Shown in pieces: positions 19,089 through 28,518 of a stretch of 64,000 nt of DNA (positions are counted from its first letter, which is position 1; the number at the start of each line of letters is the position of its first letter). The position numbers and the translations under genes were made by a program. The stretch is from Vibrio sp. SCSIO 43136 (GTDB lineage Bacteria; Pseudomonadota; Gammaproteobacteria; Enterobacterales; Vibrionaceae). A model generated the notes under the pieces. That model saw only the letters and a list, made by a program, of their open reading frames with translations. It did no database searches and was not told the DNA's origin. Location: NCBI RefSeq assembly GCF_023716565.1, contig NZ_CP071848.1, positions 2,914,001 through 2,978,000 of the forward strand. The letters run 5' to 3'.

Positions 19089-20177
19089 ATGTTGTTAGAA
19101 CTCTCTTTAGTTTTCTTCGTCTCTTTTGCCACACTTTTCTTAATGCGCAAGGTCGCCAAGCAGATAGGTTTAGTGGATAAACCCAATGCAAGAAAGCACC
19201 ACGACGGCGTAATTCCGCTTGTGGGTGGCATCTCAATCTGTATCACTTTGGGTCAGTTTGTGGTGGGTAGACCTGACATCATAGTACATAGCCAACTATT
19301 TTTAGGCTGTATCCTACTGCTGACCTTTCTTGGTGCATTAGATGACCGCTTTGATGTGAGCTTTAAAATCCGCTTACTCATCCAAGCCGCACTTTCTTTG
19401 GTCATGATTAACTTTGCCAACCTGAATTTGAACTATCTCGGTGATATGTTCGGGTTTGGTGAGCTGTTCCTGAGCAGCCCAATAGTGAGCGGTGCAATCA
19501 CGATTCTTGCCGTAATTGGTGCAATTAACGCATTCAACATGGTGGATGGGATAGATGGCCTACTAGGTGGCCTCTCAATGGTAACCTTTGGCGCACTAGC
19601 GATATTGCTTAAAATTGATAGCCAAGCAGGTTTAGCTTACTTGTGTATTGTTGTGGTGGTTTCCATGATCCCTTATATCTGTATGAACTTGGGTTTACTA
19701 GGCCGGGAGCGAAAAGTATTTATGGGGGATGCAGGCAGCATGCTGATTGGATTTAGCGTGATTTGGGTTCTGCTTAGTGCCAGCCAAGAGAACCTAGGTT
19801 CTGGTGAAGTGTTAATGCGCCCAGTGACAGCGCTTTGGCTAATTGCGATACCGCTGATGGACATGGCTGCAATTATGATGCGAAGAGTAAAACGAGGTGA
19901 CTCACCATTTAAACCAGACCGCGAGCATTTGCACCATATCTTCCAACGCTTAGGGCTTAGCTCTCGCCAAACACTGCTGGTGATTTGCAGCTTTGCTAGT
20001 TTGTTTGCTGGGTTTGGAATTTATGGCGAGATTGCGAATATTACCGAACCAGTGATGTTCTGGGCGTTTATAATGGTGTTTGTGGTTTACGCAGTATTGC
20101 TGTCTTATGTCTGGCGTATAACGAGTGCTATCCGCCGCTGGCGTGGGGGAACGCTTGAAGATAGTGCGGTGAAATAA
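19089..20177 (+). CDS. WecA-like undecaprenyl-phosphate sugar-1-phosphate transferase, second paralogue
   Basis: The 362-residue paralogue of the protein at 16184 has the same motif order: VDKPNARKHHDG, LDDRFDVSFKIR (Asp85-Asp86), NAFNMVDGIDGLLGG, FMGDAGSMLIGF and REHLHHIFQRLGLSSRQT. Both HLHH motifs are kept, so both may use UDP-GlcNAc or a related sugar. The two copies differ throughout, so this is an old duplication or separate acquisition, not a recent repeat. It begins 145 bases after the divergent VanZ-like start and ends just before the IS island. Confidence 0.85.
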   Translation: MLLELSLVFFVSFATLFLMRKVAKQIGLVDKPNARKHHDGVIPLVGGISICITLGQFVVGRPDIIVHSQLFLGCILLLTFLGALDDRFDVSFKIRLLIQAALSLVMINFANLNLNYLGDMFGFGELFLSSPIVSGAITILAVIGAINAFNMVDGIDGLLGGLSMVTFGALAILLKIDSQAGLAYLCIVVVVSMIPYICMNLGLLGRERKVFMGDAGSMLIGFSVIWVLLSASQENLGSGEVLMRPVTALWLIAIPLMDMAAIMMRRVKRGDSPFKPDREHLHHIFQRLGLSSRQTLLVICSFASLFAGFGIYGEIANITEPVMFWAFIMVFVVYAVLLSYVWRITSAIRRWRGGTLEDSAVK

Positions 20178-21915
20178 GTTACTTACCCGCGCTACAGAAA
20201 GTTGACGTAAATTTAACTGGATAACTAAAGCTTAGTTACTGTGTCAAAGATATGGGTGTCCTGTATTTTTTTTAGGAGGCTCGCTTTAGCTTGGTTAAGC
20301 ACAATACGGAACTACTGGGTGACCTAGCATTAGAGTGGCCAAATTTGACGACGTTGGGTGTAGTGGTGTCCATTAGGCAAGAGGGTGACAAGCCTGCGGA
20401 AACGATGGAAATCAAGCACTACATTAGTTCGTCTAAGTTGTCTGCAAAAGATCTGCTAGAAAACACTCGAGCACATTGGAGCATTGAGAATCAGCTGCAC
20501 TGGCGTTTGGATGTAGGCTTTATGCCGAATACGCCGTGATCAGGCGGGAGAGAACTTTGCAGTAGTGCGTCACATAGCCTTGAACTTGTTAACCCGTCAT
20601 TCCGCACCACATTCCAGATTTTAAATAGTGTGATCTGGTGAACATTTGTAGATACTGGTGACGAAGACCCCTTGACCAAGATCCCCAGTTTTGAACTATT
20701 ACTGTTATTTAACGGTCGATTATTATGTCTGCTCCTCAACCTGTCATTAAACGTTTAGATCACCTAGGGCTAATTGCGGCTTTCTGCCATGAAGTCGGTT
20801 TACCAGCCATTATCGACCGCATCATTCCTAAGCACTCCGAACACAACGTCTCACATGGTGATGCCGTCTTAGCAATGATCCTAAATGGACTTGGCTTTCA
20901 CAGTAGAACGCTGCATATGTTCTCTGACTTTTTCGAAACGAAGCCAATTGCCAAGCTACTTGCTAAAGACATTGAAGCGCACCACTTAACTGAGGATGTA
21001 CTTGGACGAACGCTAGATGCGTTGTATGACGCAGATGTATCCGCACTTTACCAAGCGATTGCAGAGCATGTTGTTGATAAACTTGAACTTAAAACGGACT
21101 CTGTCCACCTTGATATCACTAGCTTCCACGTCGATGGTGAATATGCTCCAGACGAAGATATCAATGCTATTAAACTGGTCAAAGGTTACAGCCGAGATCA
21201 CCGCCCAGAGCTATACCAAGTAGTTCTAGAGCTGATTTGCGAAAACCAAGCTGGCTTACCTATTTACATGCAGGCACTCAGTGGCAACACTAATGATGCT
21301 CAGGCATTTTCTGAAGTCACTAAGAAGCACATTCATTGTTTAAAGGCGGCTCAAAATAGCCGCTACTTTATCGCTGATGCTGCTTTATATACTGAAGACA
21401 GTATTCGCTTACTGGATGAACAACAGCAGAAATTTATTACTCGTGTCCCAATGACTATCAAGTCAGCTAAAGAAGCACTACTCGCCCTCCAACCAAAGCA
21501 GTTGCAACCTATTGGCAGTAGCTATTTAGGTTGCTGGGTTGATGCTAACTATGGCTCTGTAGCTCAAAAATGGTTGTTGGTTCATAGTGAACAAGCAACT
21601 AAACGAGAAGAAGCAACTCTCTACAAAAACTTAGACAAAAATATCACTAAAGAGCTGAAAGCACTGGGCCAACTAATGAAAAAACAGTTTTGCGCAGTGG
21701 ATGCTGAGCAGGCCATGAACGACTTTGCTCATCAGTGTCATTTACTTGGCTTTGCGCAAACCACCATCATCAAAGAGCCAATCTATGCTAACCGTGGTCG
21801 CCCCAAGAAAGGTGCAAAGCCAACTGGGTATCACTATTTAATTGACGCTACCCCCCTCTGGCAGGATAGTTGTCACTGTTAAAATTTAATCAGTTTGGGT
21901 GGTAATGAGTGAACT

Positions 21916-22416
21916 TTGTCTCGTATCTCAGCAGAAAGAAAAGAAGCCATATTGAAGAAACTTCTGCCCCCATATTCCATGTCAGTGGCGGAAGTTGCAA
22001 AAGAAGAAGGCATCAGTACAGCAACCCTGTATCATTGGCGGAAACAACTTCGACGCTCAGGAGCCGCAGTGCCAAATAGCAACATTTCATCAGAGCAATG
22101 GTCAGCTCAAACCAAATTAGCCATTGTGGCTGAAACCTACTCAATGACAGAGAATGAACTCAGTCAATACTGTCGAGAAAAAGGGTTATATCCAGAAGAA
22201 GTGCAAGGCTGGCGAAGTGAATGCATGCAAGGTTTTATGTCGAGTAAAGAGCGTGAAGCTGAAGCCAAGAAGCAGGCCAAAGCCGATAAGCTTGAGATTA
22301 AAGAGCTCAAAAAGGAGCTCCGACATAAGGAAAAGGTACTTGCTGAAACAGCGGCTCTACTTGTGTTGAGAAAAAAGCTGAGAGCCTTTTACGGGGAAGA
22401 GCTAGAGGACGATTAA
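21916..22416 (+). CDS. IS3-family OrfA (helix-turn-helix protein), copy A
   Basis: The 166-residue protein has a helix-turn-helix (SVAEVAKEEGISTATLYHWRKQL) and a C-terminal coiled coil (KLEIKELKKELRHKEKVLAETAALLVLRKKL). This is the part that forms the OrfAB fusion. The start is TTG. The slippery heptamer A-AAA-AAG at 22371-22377, in frame, precedes the stop and would shift ribosomes by -1 into OrfB. It is identical to copy B apart from a V/A change near residue 142. Confidence 0.88.
   Translation: MSRISAERKEAILKKLLPPYSMSVAEVAKEEGISTATLYHWRKQLRRSGAAVPNSNISSEQWSAQTKLAIVAETYSMTENELSQYCREKGLYPEEVQGWRSECMQGFMSSKEREAEAKKQAKADKLEIKELKKELRHKEKVLAETAALLVLRKKLRAFYGEELEDD
22371..22377 (+). promoter_or_regulatory. 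Programmed -1 frameshift site of IS3 copy A
   Basis: The heptamer A AAA AAG is aligned to the OrfA codons AGA AAA AAG. A -1 shift continues as GCT GAG AGC and then GRARGRLTSTDER into the OrfB frame. This is the classic IS3-family arrangement. Confidence 0.75.
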
Positions 22417-23248
22417 CCTCTACCGATGAAAGGCTATACCTAGTCACTCTGATCCATGAAGCTAGGAATAACGGTTGCCGTCTAGAGCCTGCATGCTGTG
22501 AAGTGGAGATAGACTTAAGAACTTATCGCCGCTGGTATCAGCAAGGTGAGGGGCAAGAGGATAAAAGGCCGACTTGCGAGAGACCAGAGCCTGCCAACAA
22601 GCTCACACCACCAGAGCAGATGGCCCTAATCAGGTCTTTACATGGGACATTACCTACTTGCCGTCAAAGGTTCGTGGGCAACACTATTACCTGTATGTCA
22701 TCGAGGACATCTACAGCCGCAAAGTCGTTGGTTATGATGTCTATGAGTGTGAATGTGGTGAGTTAGCTTCACAGCTATTACAGCGCACGTTAATGCGTGA
22801 ACAGTGCTTTAACCAACCACTGGTGCTGCACTCTGACAATGGTGCACCAATGAAGTCACTGACGTTCAAAGCTAAGATGGACGAGCTGGGCATTACCTCA
22901 TCTTACAGTCGCCCAAGAGTTAGTGATGACAACCCTTATGTGGAATCACTGTTCCGCACGGTAAAGTACATGCCAAGTTGGCCAACAAAAGGCTTCGAAA
23001 ACCTAGAAGTAAGCCGTGACTGGGTAGAATCCTTCGTGCGCTGGTACAATACTGAGCATAAGCACAGTAAGCTGAATTATGTAACGCCAGCACAGCGACA
23101 CAATGGTCAAGATGAAGAGATCTTAATGCATCGAGCGAAGGTGTTACTTGCTGCCAAGCAAAAGCACCCTGAGCGTTGGTCGAGCGGAATTAGGAACTGT
23201 GAGCCAGTTGGAGAGGTTCATCTGAACCCAGAGAGAATAGCCGCTTAA
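22378..23248 (+). pseudogene. IS3-family OrfB transposase, copy A, broken by a 202-bp deletion
   Basis: The frame runs from the shift site through MEIDLRTYRRWYQQGEG to PPEQMA, then jumps at a GGCC word (near 22622-22626) straight to the region encoding PNQVFTWDITYL, but out of frame. Compared with copy B, 202 bases between two GGCC words are missing. The downstream half keeps the catalytic residues TWDITYL, HSDNGAPM and NPYVESLFRTVKY. It can therefore not make an active fusion. Confidence 0.88.
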
Positions 23249-23859
23249 TTAATGAGCGAATGATGACAACTACCTTGAAAAACGCCGGTTTATTCTCGCA
23301 ACCAACGACACCGACAGTGCCGATCTAACAATGGCTGCATTACTCGATCATTACAAATCTCAACAAAAAGTAGAGCGTGGGTTTCGCTTCTTGAAAAGCC
23401 CTGAGTTCCTCACGTCATCAATCTTCCTAAAGAAGCCTCAACGAATTGAGGCATTACTGATGATCATGACGTTAAGTCTTCTAGTTTACGCTGGTTTAGA
23501 GCATAAGATCCGAGAGCAACGAACCAAGGCAGAAGCATTTTTCCCGAGCATGGTGAAGAACAAGACAACAACGAAACCAACAGCACGCTGGGTATTCCTG
23601 AAATTTGAAGGTATCGACACACTCGAATTCGGTGACCAAAGCTTCATAACGGGTATTCAAGATCACCAAACCCGACTACTCAAATTACTGGGTGTTTTAT
23701 ATGAAGCGGTTTATTCTTAAATTGGCTGCGGAATCTCGGGTTAACGGCAGAGACAAGTTTTAAAGCAGGAATAAAAAGGAAGCAGAAAAAGGCAAATAGA
23801 AATGACGCCTATCTGCCTAAAGTCCTTGCAGGGCAAGGGGCTTTCATGATCTTGCCCTT

Positions 23860-24099
23860 CTTGTCTATCGATAACAATAGTGTTGAACGTGCAATAAAGC
23901 CGCTAGTTATCGGCAGGAAAAACTGGCTCTTCGCCAATACTCTAAATGGTGCTGATGCTAGCGCAATGCATTACAGCATCATAGAGACCGCTAAGGCGAA
24001 TGAGCTCATCATATGCAATGTATGAGCAAAGCTATGCAGGAGTTGGCGAAGCCTTAACCTGATATCGACCCACTCTTGCCCTGGAACTTCAAACTTTAA
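23860..24099 (+). pseudogene. IS66-family transposase (TnpC) C-terminal remnant
   Basis: In frame from about 23860 the text reads LSIDNNSVERAIKPLVIGRKNWLFANTLNGADASAMHYSIIETAKANEL, the conserved C-terminal region of IS66 TnpC. A frameshift follows, then DIDPLLPWNFKL and a stop at 24097-24099, the usual TnpC end. The rest of the element is missing. It abuts an ISAs1 end on the left and an IS256 remnant on the right. Confidence 0.8.
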
Positions 24100-24345
24100 T
24101 ATTGCGCCCCATGGGATCATGGGGCACTTACGGTCTTCATAACCAAGGTGTTCATCTAATTTAGCACTAAACGCGGTTTCAACAGTCACCTTGGTTAACA
24201 TCTTGTGGATTATGGAAGTCATTGAGATTGGATTCAGTCTTGATTTACTTAGCTTAGCAACTTCACTAGTAAAAGCATCAAGTGCTTTCTTATCCATGCT
24301 GTCTATGATTAGCTTAAACAATTGCACAGGATTCAGGGCCGTCTC
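24100..24345 (-). pseudogene. IS256-family transposase N-terminal remnant
   Basis: From the ATG at 24297 the minus strand encodes MDKKALDAFTSEVAKLSK and then MLTKVTVETAFSAKLDEHLGYEDRK, the N-terminal signature of IS256 transposases. Homology stops near 24124, and the open frame beyond only runs antisense to the IS66 remnant. GGGCCGTCTCCAATTGAC near 24335 may be the element end. It lies directly downstream of ugd. Confidence 0.7.
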
Positions 24346-24385
24346 CAATTGACACCTTAAATAGTAATCTCCGACCAAATAGGAG

Positions 24386-25552
24386 TTAGTCGCTTCCAAA
24401 AAGATCGCGGGTATAAACTTTGTCTGCTACATCTTTGATTTCTTCCACCATACGGTTAGATACGATCACATCACAAGATGCTTTAAACTCGTCCAAATCA
24501 CGCATTACTTCTGAATGGAAAAAATCACTTTCTTTTAATACAGGTTCATAGACTACAACTTCAATACCTTTGGCTTTAATACGCTTCATTACACCTTGGA
24601 TACTCGAAGCTCTGAAGTTATCCGAGCCTGACTTCATAACCAACCGATAAATACCTACGCGCTTAGGGTTTCGGCTAATGATAGAGTCCGCCACAAAATC
24701 TTTACGGGTACGATTAGCGTCGACAATAGCTCCAATAATCTCATTAGGTACATCTTGATAGTTTGCACGAAGTTGCTTAGTATCTTTTGGTAGGCAGTAG
24801 CCACCGTAGCCAAAGGAAGGGTTGTTATAATGACTGCCGATCCGTGGGTCTAAACCGACACCTTCGATGATTTGACGTGCGTTTAAGCCATGTGATTCAG
24901 CGTAAGAGTCCAACTCATTAAAATAGGCAACGCGCATAGCAAGGTAAGTATTTGAAAACAGCTTCACCGCTTCAGCTTCCGTACTGTCGGTATATAACAC
25001 TTCGATATTCTCTTTTTTTGCCCCCTCTACCAATAGCTCAGCAAAGACTTTCGCCCTTTCACTGCGTTCACCTACAATAATACGTGATGGGTGAAGATTA
25101 TCGTAAAGGGCACGACCCTCACGTAGAAACTCTGGTGAAAAAAATAAATTTTTGCAGCCAAATTCTCTTATAATTCCCTGGGTATAACCGACAGGGATAG
25201 TTGATTTGATCACCATAATCGCATTAGGGTTTATAGCCATCACATCTTTAATAACTGCCTCTACAGATGAAGTGTTGAAGTAGTTGGTTTCAACATCGTA
25301 GTCAGTAGGGGTTGCGATAATCACAAACTCAGCATCTTTGTACGCTTCTTCTTTATCCAAGGTTGCATAAAGGTTTAATTCCTTATTCTTAAGGTAGTCT
25401 TCTATTTCAGAATCAACGATAGGAGATATTTTATTGTTAATTGAATCGATTTTGTGCTGGATTATATCAAGCGCATAGACTTCATGATTCTGTGCTAAAA
25501 GCACAGCATTAGACAGACCAACATAGCCCGTACCAGAAATTGCAATTTTCAT
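24386..25552 (-). CDS. ugd: UDP-glucose 6-dehydrogenase
   Basis: The 388-residue enzyme (same length class as E. coli Ugd) oxidises UDP-glucose to UDP-glucuronate with two NAD+. The NAD motif [14 protein letters not shown] is at residue 7 on, [16 protein letters not shown] follows, and the catalytic Cys253 lies in [15 protein letters not shown]. The start chosen is MKIAISG at 25552; an upstream ATG would add 19 residues not seen in the family. It lies alone inside the IS island, flanked by IS256/IS66 remnants downstream and ISAs1/IS30 remnants upstream, about 5 kb from wzy. It probably once formed the end of the polysaccharide operon. Confidence 0.95.
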   Translation of the reverse strand: MKIAISGTGYVGLSNAVLLAQNHEVYALDIIQHKIDSINNKISPIVDSEIEDYLKNKELNLYATLDKEEAYKDAEFVIIATPTDYDVETNYFNTSSVEAVIKDVMAINPNAIMVIKSTIPVGYTQGIIREFGCKNLFFSPEFLREGRALYDNLHPSRIIVGERSERAKVFAELLVEGAKKENIEVLYTDSTEAEAVKLFSNTYLAMRVAYFNELDSYAESHGLNARQIIEGVGLDPRIGSHYNNPSFGYGGYCLPKDTKQLRANYQDVPNEIIGAIVDANRTRKDFVADSIISRNPKRVGIYRLVMKSGSDNFRASSIQGVMKRIKAKGIEVVVYEPVLKESDFFHSEVMRDLDEFKASCDVIVSNRMVEEIKDVADKVYTRDLFGSD

Positions 25553-25888
25553 TTCAATTATTATCCGACAAGATGTTTTAAATATAAGGCTAATCGACCT
25601 GATCTCCAAGCTATCTGAGAGAGCAGATCGTTTAGGCTCTTGAAGTTAAGCTAAAAGGTTAACTAGATTACCGCAATTTAGGAGTTCCCTCCACGTCAAT
25701 TGACATTACGGATTTATTACGAAAAATGTAAAGTACATCGATACGCTTTATTTTTCTGTGAACTGGTAGACCATATTGGGGCACTTCTTTTAAAGTTAAG
25801 ATTAATTTGAAAAATGTCTTCATTTACGATAGGTAACGATAAACAAACAAGATATTGATCTACCTTTTAGTTTTTTTTCTTAATTCGC
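25553..25888. other. Upstream region of ugd
   Basis: The region of about 335 A/T-rich bases should contain a promoter for ugd on the minus strand, because IS debris now separates ugd from the operon. No firm -35/-10 pair or ops element was found and no gene is seen. Confidence 0.4.
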
Positions 25889-26775
25889 TAGGAAAACCAC
25901 ATGAGTATTTAATTTTTTCTCATCGGATGTAAGCCAGCAACCAGAACAGCCTCAACCACTATCGTATTCACCATGCAACTACAATGCTATGTCACCCAGT
26001 GGTTCCGTATTGTGCTCAACCAAGCTAAAGCGAGCCTCCTGACGCCCATGGCCTTTCTCCTGAATGGCACACTGGTCACCTTCAAACTGCTGTAGCATCC
26101 CCCGAATGAAAGACCTTATTGAGTGCACCTTCTAAACTCTTTTGGTTGCCTTTTACGGGCAGCAGGTAATCGGCATCTTTATTCACGATTTTTGTCGCCA
26201 TGTTTTTTTGGCACCCCATAGCATCAATAGTAACTAGGCACCCTCTAATTGAGAACAACTCTAAAAGCTCTGGAATAGCCTTAATTTCATTGCTTTATCC
26301 CCAGTTTTGACCTGGCCTGACACCGTTTGGTTAGCAGCACTAAATGCGCTGACCATGTGGATTGCCCCACCTCGCTTCTCTTTGTTGTAAGCTCCACGAA
26401 GTGTCTCACCATTTATTGCTTTTTGTTACTTCGTGCCAATCCTGCATCCATTTCGCGAAGCAACGCTGTAGTTGCTTTGCTGAGATTAAGTTGATAACTC
26501 GGGCTATCGTGTCATGAACAGGAATACCATTGGTAAAGTCCCCATATTCTCGAAGCCAATCAAGGTTATCACGCCCGAAGTCTTCGATATCCTCCCAGCC
26601 TTCACAACCAGCGGACACAGCAGCAACCATTAAGAAAATGATATCTGTTAGCTTGTGTTCAACTTTCCACGATTGGTGTGGGTCTCGTAGAAATGTGTTC
26701 CAAAAAGCTAGTTCCGGTCATGCCATTTACTCCCAAATGAGAGTATATGATCATGACTAAATATGATCGTTAACT
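25889..26775 (-). pseudogene. Chimeric, degenerate ISAs1-family remnant
   Basis: Reading the minus strand from 26775, a degenerate N-terminal part reads DPHQSWKVEHKLTDIIFLMVAAVSAGCEGWEDIEDFGRD and IPVHDTIARVI. Broken middle segments follow (GETLRGAYNKEK, GAIHMVSAFSAANQ). The part EKGHGRQEARFSLVEHNTEPLGD matches the start of the left ISAs1 remnant near 20276. It then joins the tail CMVNTIVVEAVLVAGLHPM, which matches the other ISAs1 type at 17471. Frameshifts and stops abound. It looks like a recombinant of two ISAs1 relatives. Confidence 0.75.
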
Positions 26776-26837
26776 TTGTTGCATTTATGATCGGTTAACG
26801 ATACTTTGAGTCAAAGTCTCATCACGCCTGAGCCCTT

Positions 26838-27113
26838 GTAGGATATGGGGCTTTCATGATCTTGCCTTTCTTTAGTATCTAACGCTTCGGCAATCTCTTG
26901 GTTTCACAAACTCTCGCTTCTAACTGTGATCGTATGCACGTTTACTTTTCAAAGTATCTGCATTTAGATAGTCGTATGGGTGACAGTTTCGGATGATTTC
27001 GCACTACTTTTTAGAATGTTAAAGCGAGTTTTTCGTTCTAAAAGGGTCACCATCGCACTAATACCTTTTTGCCTAATACCGTGTCAATTTCCCAATCCAC
27101 TAAGCGATTACGG
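26838..27113 (-). pseudogene. IS30-family transposase remnant with a stray ISAs1 end
   Basis: On the minus strand from 27113 the text reads RNRLVDWEIDTVLGKKVLV, then with a frameshift VTLLERKTRFNILKSSAKSSETVTHTT and later QEIAEALDT. These are fragments of the IS30 transposase core. At 26838-26872 a plus-strand ISAs1-type end (GGGGCTTTCATGATCTTGCC) is also present. No intact gene remains. Confidence 0.65.
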
Positions 27114-27116
27114 CTG

Positions 27117-27446
27117 GGGCAACCGCATGAGTGTTTAATTATTGCTCATCGGGCTTAAACCAGCACTCAGAACAGCCTCCAGCATTGTCGTATTCATCAT
27201 GCAACGCTTTTGCTTGCCAACAATACTGAGTTTGGTTGGTTCTGAACGTAGCATATTTAGCCCTATATGACGTAGACAGGATAAGTTTTCTGCCCCGTGA
27301 TCTTTGTATATTTGGCAGGCATCCTCAGCCATAGGTACATCCAATATCCAGTGCATCGACTTTATACCCCAATGCTCTCTGACTGCGTTTGCGGCCTGTT
27401 CCGCACTCAGTTGTTTTGAGCTGATGTAGTAGCGGTACTCAAGTTC
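27117..27446 (-). pseudogene. ISAs1-family 3' fragment, nearly identical to the complete copy at 17451
   Basis: About 330 bases match 17453-17779 in the same orientation with only a few changes. They encode ELEYRYYISSKQLSAEQAANAVREHWGIKSMHWILDV up to GLSPMSNN. The catalytic Glu of the complete copy (HWGIESMHW) is Lys here (HWGIKSMHW). The fragment is fused at 27446/27447 to the IS1634-like element end. Confidence 0.85.
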
Positions 27447-27484
27447 GGCGTTTTTCAAGGTAGTTGTCATCATTCGCTCATTAA

Positions 27485-28432
27485 TTAAGCGGCTATTCTC
27501 TCTGGGTTCAGATGAACCTCTCCAACTGGCTCACAGTTCCTAATTCCGCTCGACCAACGCTCAGGGTGCTTTTGCTTGACAGCAAGTAACACCTTCGCTC
27601 GATGCATTAAGATCTCTTCATCTTGACCATTGTGTCGCTGTGCTGGCGTTACATAATTCAGCTTACTGTGCTTATGCTCAGTATTGTACCAGCGCACGAA
27701 GGATTCTACCCAGTCACGGCTTACTTCTAGGTTTTCGAAGCCTTTTGTTGGCCAACTTGGCATGTACTTTACCGTGCGGAACAGTGATTCCACATAAGGG
27801 TTGTCATCACTAACTCTTGGGCGACTGTAAGATGAGGTAATGCCCAGCTCGTCCATCTTAGCTTTGAACGTCAGTGACTTCATTGGTGCACCATTGTCAG
27901 AGTGCAGCACCAGTGGTTGGTTAAAGCACTGTTCACGCATTAACGTGCGCTGTAATAGCTGTGAAGCTAACTCACCACATTCACACTCATAGACATCATA
28001 ACCAACGACTTTGCGGCTGTAGATGTCCTCGATGACATACAGGTAATAGTGTTGCCCACGAACCTTTGACGGCAAGTAGGTAATGTTCCATGTAAAGACC
28101 TGATTAGGGCCTGTTGCCGTATAGCTTGTGGGTCGGGACTGTTTCTGTCGGCTCTTCTGACGTCCACGACCGTGAAGCTGACCTTCCGCTTTTAGCACTC
28201 GGTAGAAGCTTGACTCCGAGGCAATATATTCGCCCTTATCTAGCAGTGTTGGGACGATCTGAGTCGGTGGTAAGCTTGCATACTCAGGTCGGTTACACAC
28301 CTCGATAATGGCCATCTGCTCTGGTGGTGTGAGCTTGTTGGCAGGCTCTGGTCTCTCGCAAGTCGGCCTTTTATCCTCTTGCCCCTCACCTTGCTGATAC
28401 CAGCGGCGATAAGTTCTTAAGTCTATCTCCAC
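27485..28432 (-). CDS. IS3-family OrfB transposase, copy B, with catalytic Asp changed to Asn
   Basis: The 315-residue frame starts at MEIDLRTYRRWYQQ and continues upstream without a stop into the -1 frameshift site, so it is normally made as an OrfAB fusion. The rve integrase core shows HSDNGAPM and NPYVESLFRTVKY. The first catalytic position reads FTWNITYLP (Asn116) where copy A and IS3-family enzymes in general have TWDITYL. That change (GAC to AAC) should abolish strand transfer. It is intact in length but probably inactive. Confidence 0.88.
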   Translation of the reverse strand: MEIDLRTYRRWYQQGEGQEDKRPTCERPEPANKLTPPEQMAIIEVCNRPEYASLPPTQIVPTLLDKGEYIASESSFYRVLKAEGQLHGRGRQKSRQKQSRPTSYTATGPNQVFTWNITYLPSKVRGQHYYLYVIEDIYSRKVVGYDVYECECGELASQLLQRTLMREQCFNQPLVLHSDNGAPMKSLTFKAKMDELGITSSYSRPRVSDDNPYVESLFRTVKYMPSWPTKGFENLEVSRDWVESFVRWYNTEHKHSKLNYVTPAQRHNGQDEEILMHRAKVLLAVKQKHPERWSSGIRNCEPVGEVHLNPERIAA

Positions 28433-28518
28433 TTCACAGCATGCAGGCTCTAGACGGCAACCGTTATTCCTAGCTTCATGGATCAGAGTGACTAGGTATA
28501 GCCTTTCATCGGTAGAGG

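Larger units (their letters stand above)
21867..23272 (+). mobile_element. IS3-family element, copy A (carries a 202-bp internal deletion)
   Basis: The edges carry the 9-bp inverted repeat TAGTTGTCA (21867-21875) and TGACAACTA (23264-23272). The exact termini may lie one to three bases further out; no clean target duplication was found. It encodes OrfA and a deleted OrfB. The length is 1406 bp against 1608 bp for copy B at 27461-29068. Confidence 0.85.
20725..23720 (+). pseudogene. IS1634-like transposase, split by the IS3 insertion
   Basis: The N-terminal part (20725-21866) starts MSAPQPVIKRLDHLGLIAAFC and has the DUF4277 region, LDITSFHVDGEY, ADAALYTED and ANRGRPKKGAKPTGYHYLIDA. Reading resumes behind the IS3 element near 23274 as LEKRRFILATNDTDSADLTMAALLDHYKSQQKVERGFRFLK and ends at 23720 (LLGVLYEAVYS). 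The rejoined protein would be about 530 residues, the normal size. As it stands it cannot be made whole. Confidence 0.85.
20593..23740 (+). mobile_element. IS1634-like element (copy A) with TTAA target duplication, itself interrupted by IS3
   Basis: The ends CCCGTCATTCCGCA (20593 on) and TGCGGAATCTCGGG (ending 23740) are imperfect inverted repeats. TTAA lies directly outside both ends (20589-20592 and 23741-23744), a likely 4-bp target duplication within the ISAs1 remnant. The transposase is DUF4277-type. An IS3-family element occupies 21867-23272 inside it. Confidence 0.85.
20276..23859 (+). mobile_element. ISAs1-family remnant, interrupted by the IS1634-like element
   Basis: The C-terminal part of an ISAs1-type transposase starts in frame as QEARFSLVKHNTELLGDLALEWPNL and has the HWSIENQLHWRLDVGF helix. 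It is frameshifted near 20520 and continues as DQAGENFAVVRHIALNLL up to 20592. After the IS1634-like insertion (20593-23740) the same protein resumes as TAETSFKAGIKRKQKKANRNDAYLPKVLAGQG. The element ends at TTGCCCTT (23852-23859), close to the ISAs1 terminus. The N-terminal half is missing. It is a dead remnant. Confidence 0.8.

Noticed and set aside
24107..24128. GCCCCAT/ATGGGGC inverted repeat as a terminator for ugd
   Set aside because: The stem is 7 bp without a T-run, and it lies within IS256/IS66 debris more than 250 bases past the ugd stop.
23971..24399. 142-residue open frame on the minus strand next to ugd
   Set aside because: Only residues 35 to about 92 resemble an IS256 transposase N-terminus. 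The first part overlaps the ugd end and the last part is antisense to an IS66 remnant.
25553..25609. Upstream ATG extending ugd by 19 residues
   Set aside because: The added residues ([11 protein letters not shown]) are not part of the family, and [13 protein letters not shown] is the standard N-terminus.
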